From positions 1 to 36,038 of the forward strand of contig JAFTKY010000007.1 in assembly GCA_017453005.1 (NCBI GenBank): 36,038 bases of DNA, in the 5' to 3' direction. The stretch is from Clostridia bacterium (GTDB lineage Bacteria > Bacillota > Clostridia > Oscillospirales > CAG-272). Both the position numbers and the translations under genes were made by a program. Positions 31,962-36,038 of the stretch are shown here, in pieces. The notes beneath the pieces are model-generated. The model saw nothing but the letters and a program-made list of their open reading frames with translations, had not been told where the DNA came from and did no database searches. Every line of letters begins with the position of its first letter. Positions within the stretch are counted from its first letter, which is position 1.

Positions 31962-34550
31962 ATGAAAAAGATCATTGCTTCAGTTCTCGTAACTGTAATG
32001 ATTCTCGCGGCTCTTGCAACGATGGCAATTATTCCCGCATCCGCAGCAAGCACCGATACGGGCGATTGGGCTGTTTATTCCGGCGCAAGCGCTTATCTTA
32101 CGGATGGAGAGGGTAACCCCGACTACACCTCCACTCCCGATGCACCCGTTGCAGGTTATGAGTACACCGAAGACGGATTCGTTGTAACCGGCGAAGCAAG
32201 CAGCAAGCTCGGTACAACCCAGAGATTCAACATCATGTCCAAGGAGCCCCAGAACCTTAAGCGTGGCGTTACGATGACAGTTGTCGTTAACGAAATGCTC
32301 GAGGGTGAAGACTGGTGGCACAGCTTCTGCATTTGGGATGAACCCAACCTTGCTCAGGGTGACACGTCCGGTAAGTACGGTAACGGTTATTTTAACCTTC
32401 TCAGAGGTAACGCAACCAAGACCAAGGTTGGCGGTACGAGAGAGGACCCCATATACGAGTACAAGTTTGAAGGCTCCTGGAGCCAGCTCCAGAGCTTCAT
32501 CTGTGACTCTACATACTACGATAAGACAGGCACAGCTCTTCAGCCCGGTGACGCAACTCACCCCATGAAGTTCAACGTTGTCGACTTTGGAAATAACCCC
32601 AACAATGCTATCACAGATCCCGACAAGGCTCCCGCATTGAACGAGGACGGCAGCTACACACTCACAATGAAGCTTGAGTGGGACGGCCAGAATTACCGTC
32701 TCTTCTTCTGCGGAGTTGAGGTAACTCAGGCAGCTATCGACGCATACCTCAAGGAAAGATTCCCCGACGGTATGGCATACATCGGTTACGCATTGAACGG
32801 TTCCTTGTCCGACTGCACTTCAAAGGTCACTATCACAGAGTTCAACGGTGTAAAGCCCACAGGTACCGATAAGGCAGATTTCCAGGCTAACTCCGAGGAG
32901 GTTGGTGAGATCGTTTCCGGAAGCGAGGTTCCCGATGACGAGCCCGTTCTTCTCTTTGACGCAGCGAACGTTGATGGTATCTACAAGAACACAGGTAAGC
33001 TTTCCAACTCCGGTATTGATTACGGTATAAAGAAGGATGGTTCCTTCTGGTTCAAGCCCAGAACGGCTGCGGCAGCCAACTTTATCATCGCTCCCAGAAA
33101 CCCCTATTCCTATGAAGCGGCAGATTTCCCCTTCATTGCTGTCCTTCTCAGAAACTTCTGTACCTGTCAGCTTGACGAGGAGACCACGGACTGCTACGGC
33201 TCCGAGACACTTGGCATGTACTACTGTGCAGGCGAGATCCTCAACCCCACAGATGCTCGCATGATCGCTGCTCATTGGGTTGGCGCACAGTATGAGGATG
33301 ACTACGGCAACTCTTACACACTCTTCGTATTCGACATGACTCCCGAGGGAGAATGTGAGGTTGAAGAGGGTTGGTCCGGAAGAATCAACAAGGTTGAATT
33401 CATATTCAACGATATTAAGACGGAAAGCGCAACTCAGAAGCAGTTTGACATGGTTTACGCTGCATTCTTCAAGAGCGCAGACGCAGCTTACAACTATGCT
33501 GAGAACTATGCAGCAGAATATGAAATGTGTCCTCATAACGAGGAAGACCTCCAGATACTCGAGGCGGTTGAGGAATCCTGCGACAGAATGGGCTTGACCG
33601 AAGGTCTTAAGTGCACAGCTTGTGACGAGATCCTCGTTATCCAGGAGCCCATCGCAGCTCTCGGTCATGATTATCAGCCCTCTGAGGCTATTGAGCCCAC
33701 GTGTACCGAAGCAGGTAGAGAAGCAGGCGAGACATGTACTCGCTGCGGTGCATCCAACGGATCTCCCATTAAGGCTCTCGGCCATACGGCAAACTCCTAT
33801 GCTGAAAAGGATGGCGGTCACGTTGCAATCTGCTACAGATGTGATTATGAGGGTGAGACAGTTGAGCCTCACATTCTTAACGAAAACAACGTATGTACTC
33901 TCTGCGGTGCAGGTTGTTCACACGAGAACACAACTGCAACCGAGAAGAAGGCTCCCACCTGTACCGAGGACGGTCAGAGGGAGGTTACGTGTAACGATTG
34001 CGGCTCCGTCGTTAACGTTGAGGCAATCGCAAAGCTCGGTCACGACAATACGGTTGAGATTCCCGCTGTAGCTCCCGACTGTGTAAACACCGGTTTGACT
34101 CAGGGCTTCAGATGCAGCAGAGAAGACTGTACGTACGTTGGAGTTGCTCAGGAGGTAGTTCCCGCACTCGGACACGATATCGAGATCACACCCGCCGTTG
34201 ATGCTACATGTAAGTCCGTAGGTTACACCGAGGGACAGACCTGTAAGAGAGAGAACTGTCCTGTTGAAGGCAAGGTTATCGTAGCAATTACAGAGACTCC
34301 CATGGCAGCTCACACCTACGATGATGAAAAGGACGGCGAATGTAACGTATGTGGCGCAAAGAGAACCCTCCCCACAGAGGCTCCCTCCAAGCAGCCCACA
34401 GATGACAACAAGAATGACAAGGAAGAGAACAATTCCGGCAAGGAAGAGGATAAGAAGGGCTGCGGCTCTGCTATCGGACTTGGTGCATTTGCAATTATCG
34501 CAAGCGTTGCTGTTGCAGGCGTTGTAAGCTTCAAGAAGAAGGAAGACTAA
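31962..34550 (+). CDS. Secreted surface protein with Cys-rich repeat stalk and C-terminal membrane anchor
   Basis: An 862-residue protein. Signal peptide at 1-29 (ends PASAA). Residues 30-300 form a beta-rich, probably lectin-like sandwich (VTMTVVVNE, YTLTMKLEWDGQNYRLFFCG). Residues 325-520 are a second domain ending FDMVYAAFFKSADAAYNYAENYA, a style common in gut Clostridia. From about 535 to 800 come five repeats of a C, G, C-x2/4-C, ALGH pattern (for example C581, C592, C595, then ALGH 605-608). The Pro/Asn/Lys/Glu linker (800-832) leads to KKGCGS (831-836), a hydrophobic helix and FKKKED. No LPxTG is present. A sugar- or mucin-binding role is inferred only. GCA/GTT-rich codons match HU, suggesting very high expression. 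Confidence 0.85.
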   Translation: MKKIIASVLVTVMILAALATMAIIPASAASTDTGDWAVYSGASAYLTDGEGNPDYTSTPDAPVAGYEYTEDGFVVTGEASSKLGTTQRFNIMSKEPQNLKRGVTMTVVVNEMLEGEDWWHSFCIWDEPNLAQGDTSGKYGNGYFNLLRGNATKTKVGGTREDPIYEYKFEGSWSQLQSFICDSTYYDKTGTALQPGDATHPMKFNVVDFGNNPNNAITDPDKAPALNEDGSYTLTMKLEWDGQNYRLFFCGVEVTQAAIDAYLKERFPDGMAYIGYALNGSLSDCTSKVTITEFNGVKPTGTDKADFQANSEEVGEIVSGSEVPDDEPVLLFDAANVDGIYKNTGKLSNSGIDYGIKKDGSFWFKPRTAAAANFIIAPRNPYSYEAADFPFIAVLLRNFCTCQLDEETTDCYGSETLGMYYCAGEILNPTDARMIAAHWVGAQYEDDYGNSYTLFVFDMTPEGECEVEEGWSGRINKVEFIFNDIKTESATQKQFDMVYAAFFKSADAAYNYAENYAAEYEMCPHNEEDLQILEAVEESCDRMGLTEGLKCTACDEILVIQEPIAALGHDYQPSEAIEPTCTEAGREAGETCTRCGASNGSPIKALGHTANSYAEKDGGHVAICYRCDYEGETVEPHILNENNVCTLCGAGCSHENTTATEKKAPTCTEDGQREVTCNDCGSVVNVEAIAKLGHDNTVEIPAVAPDCVNTGLTQGFRCSREDCTYVGVAQEVVPALGHDIEITPAVDATCKSVGYTEGQTCKRENCPVEGKVIVAITETPMAAHTYDDEKDGECNVCGAKRTLPTEAPSKQPTDDNKNDKEENNSGKEEDKKGCGSAIGLGAFAIIASVAVAGVVSFKKKED

Positions 34551-34579
34551 TTCAAATTAGTTTAAATTCAATATAACCG

Positions 34580-34610
34580 CAGGGGATGCTTCGGCATCCC
34601 CTGTTTTTTT
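34580..34610 (+). terminator. Strong intrinsic terminator of surface-protein gene 1
   Basis: CAGGGGATGC (34580-34589) pairs with GCATCCCCTG (34594-34603) around TTCG, a C(UUCG)G tetraloop, followed by seven Ts (34604-34610). This is the most canonical terminator in the window and implies the two paralogues are transcribed separately. Confidence 0.95.
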
Positions 34611-34667
34611 GATTCTCAAAGAGAAGTACGCATCCATGCCCTGCGTACACAGTGTCTTTTATGGGAT

Positions 34668-34717
34668 ACCAAAACAAATCAAGACGATATATACAAAAAG
34701 AATTTGTTAAGTTTGGT
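34668..34717. repeat. Inverted repeat upstream of the second promoter element
   Basis: ACCAAAACAAAT (34668-34679) pairs with ATTTGT (34702-34707) and TTTGGT (34712-34717) with a four-base bulge. As at the first paralogue, its right arm runs into the conserved promoter element. Confidence 0.5.
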
Positions 34718-34757
34718 CTTTTTGTTTATTTACTTTTGTTACGTTATATGATAGAAT
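34712..34757 (+). promoter_or_regulatory. Promoter of surface-protein gene 2, with conserved upstream element
   Basis: The 22-base element (34712-34733) is identical to 31855-31876. Its end forms the -35 TTTACT (34729-34734), with a 17-base spacer, TG one base before, and TAGAAT (34752-34757). The -10 is weaker than in the first copy. Confidence 0.75.
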
Positions 34758-34768
34758 GTAAATAACGG

Positions 34769-34785
34769 TAGAGCAATATGCTCTA
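34769..34785 (+). other. 5'-end leader hairpin of surface-protein gene 2
   Basis: TAGAGCA (34769-34775) pairs with TGCTCTA (34779-34785) around ATA, extended by two G-T pairs. Relative to the first copy, two stem pairs are swapped (TG/CA against CA/TG), while the pairing is kept. Confidence 0.75.
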
Positions 34786-34814
34786 TTTGAATCTTTAAAT
34801 CAGGAGAAAGCAAA

Positions 34815-36038
34815 ATGAAAAAGATCATTGCAACAGTTCTCACAGCCGTAATGATCCTCTCGGCTCTCGCTACGATGGCTATTATCCCCGCGTCGGCAGC
34901 AGAAAGCACAGAGACGGGTGATTGGATGGTTTATGCCAACGCGCATAAATATCCTATGGACGGAGAGGGTAACCCCGATTATTCCGCAACTCCCGATGCC
35001 CCCGTTGCGGCGTATGAATACACAGAAGAGGGCTTCAAGGTATCAAGTGAAGCGAGCAGCAAGCTTGGTACGGCACAGAGATCCAATATCATGACAAAGG
35101 AGCCCCAGAACCTCAAGCGCGGCATTACCATGACGGTTGTCGTTAACGAGTTCAGAGAGGGCGACGACTGGTGGCACAGCTTCTGCATCTGGGACAGTCC
35201 CAACCTTACGCAGGGCGACACGTCCGGTATGTACGGTAACGGCTTCTTCAACCTTTTCAGAGGTAATACTACCAAGACAAAGGTTGGCGGAACGAGAGAA
35301 AACCCCATATACGAGTATGTATTCAACGGCGAGTGGACTATGCTGCAAAATCATATCTCCGACTCTACGTATTACGATAAGACGGGCACAGCCCTCCAGC
35401 CCGGTGATGCAACTCACCCTATGACGGGCAACCTTATCGACTATGGAAACAACCCCGGCAACGGAATTACAGATGCCGACAAGTCTCCTGTTGTAAATGA
35501 AGACGGCAGCTACACACTCACAATGAAGCTTGAGTGGGACGGACAGAACTACCGCCTCTTCTTCTGTGGCGTTGAGGTAACTCAGGCGGCAATTGACGCA
35601 TACCTCAAGGAAAGATTTCCCGACGGTATGGCGTACGTAGGCTTTGCATCACACGGCTCGCTGTCTGATTGCAACACTTCGGTAACGATTACCGAATTCA
35701 ACGGCGCAGTTCCCGCGGGTACAGACAAGGCAGATTTCCAGCCCAACGCTGAGGAGGTTGGTGACATTATTCCCGAAAGCGAGGTTCCTGACGATCAGCC
35801 CGTTCTTCTTTACGATGCACTTAATGCTGACGGCATATATAAGAATACCGGAATTCTTCACAGCTCAGGACTTACGTACGGTGTCAAGACCGATGGCTCC
35901 TTCTGGATAAAGCCCGGCTCTGCCAACAGTATGTATATAGTAAATCCCCGAAACGCATATTCCTACGAGGCGTCGGAATTCCCCTATATCGCAGTTCTTC
36001 TCAGAAATTACTGCACGTGTCAGCTTGATGAGGAGACC
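34815..36038 (+). CDS. Paralogous secreted surface protein, cut by the window end
   Basis: An open frame from ATG 34815, behind CAGGAGA, to the last base gives 408 residues with no stop. The signal peptide (1-29, MKKIIATVLTAVMILSALA, ending PASAA) and the two N-terminal domains align along their whole length with the protein at 31962. They share the YTLTMKLEWDGQNYRLFFCG and EVTQAAIDAYLKERFPDGMAY runs. Some internal stretches diverge. Differences are spread across codons, so the duplication is not recent. The C-terminal Cys-rich repeats and anchor, if present, lie outside the window. It has its own promoter and leader hairpin. Confidence 0.88.
   Translation, partial: MKKIIATVLTAVMILSALATMAIIPASAAESTETGDWMVYANAHKYPMDGEGNPDYSATPDAPVAAYEYTEEGFKVSSEASSKLGTAQRSNIMTKEPQNLKRGITMTVVVNEFREGDDWWHSFCIWDSPNLTQGDTSGMYGNGFFNLFRGNTTKTKVGGTRENPIYEYVFNGEWTMLQNHISDSTYYDKTGTALQPGDATHPMTGNLIDYGNNPGNGITDADKSPVVNEDGSYTLTMKLEWDGQNYRLFFCGVEVTQAAIDAYLKERFPDGMAYVGFASHGSLSDCNTSVTITEFNGAVPAGTDKADFQPNAEEVGDIIPESEVPDDQPVLLYDALNADGIYKNTGILHSSGLTYGVKTDGSFWIKPGSANSMYIVNPRNAYSYEASEFPYIAVLLRNYCTCQLDEET

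Noticed and set aside
32820..33872. A 350-codon antisense frame inside the surface-protein gene
   Set aside because: Cys- and Leu-rich composition is just the complement of the surface-protein codons; no start signals.
33564..34362. Possible CRISPR-like or DNA repeat array
   Set aside because: The repetition is at protein level (Cys motifs and ALGH), with diverged DNA and no regular spacers.

Overview
The window looks like a stretch of chromosome from an anaerobic, spore-forming Clostridia-type Firmicute, probably an uncultured gut lineage near Oscillospiraceae or Christensenellales (inferred from gene content and protein style; the species cannot be named). Supporting points are the Bacillus/Clostridium gene order spoVB-mazG-(HU)-rqcP-yabP-yabQ-divIC, a Firmicute Rel, MecA, HemZ, CdaA-CdaR, strong purine-rich Shine-Dalgarno (SD) sites, and several extended -10 promoters. 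No rRNA, tRNA, CRISPR array, insertion sequence or prophage was seen.

Layout. 1-5.2 kb: the tail of an unidentified gene, a D-Ala-D-Ala carboxypeptidase behind a combined terminator and sigma-E-like promoter, glucose-6-phosphate isomerase, a small unknown P-loop protein, and an Lrp-type regulator overlapping an aminotransferase. 5.2-11.3 kb: an unknown six-helix membrane protein, then nicotinate phosphoribosyltransferase, CdaA and CdaR (cyclic-di-AMP synthesis) and a COG2509 flavoprotein in a tight run. 11.4-20.2 kb: recJ, rel, dtd, hemZ, a uridine-kinase-like gene and an MtaD-like amidohydrolase, all on the plus strand with short gaps. 20.2-24.5 kb: the sporulation and division cluster. 24.5-26.8 kb: a minus-strand block of an AEC transporter, a type 4 uracil-DNA glycosylase and MecA. 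26.9-31.7 kb: an XPD/DinG-like helicase, a second aminotransferase and a YtqA-type radical SAM protein. 31.9 kb to the end: two tandem paralogous secreted surface proteins, the second cut by the window edge.

The most interesting signal is regulatory. dacF-like (169) and yabP (23300) share one design. An intrinsic-terminator hairpin sits directly before the gene. Its rising arm carries a sigma-E-like -10 with an ATA -35 core exactly 16 bases upstream. The predicted transcription start falls in the hairpin loop, the falling arm carries the SD, and the T-tract is the spacer to the ATG. Transcripts from upstream would terminate or have the SD masked, while sporulation transcripts starting in the loop lack the rising arm and would be freely translated. 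The second strong signal is the tandem surface-protein pair: both share a 22-base promoter element and a 5'-end hairpin whose stem shows compensatory changes, and the complete copy has a Cys-rich repeat stalk and an LPxTG-less C-terminal anchor.
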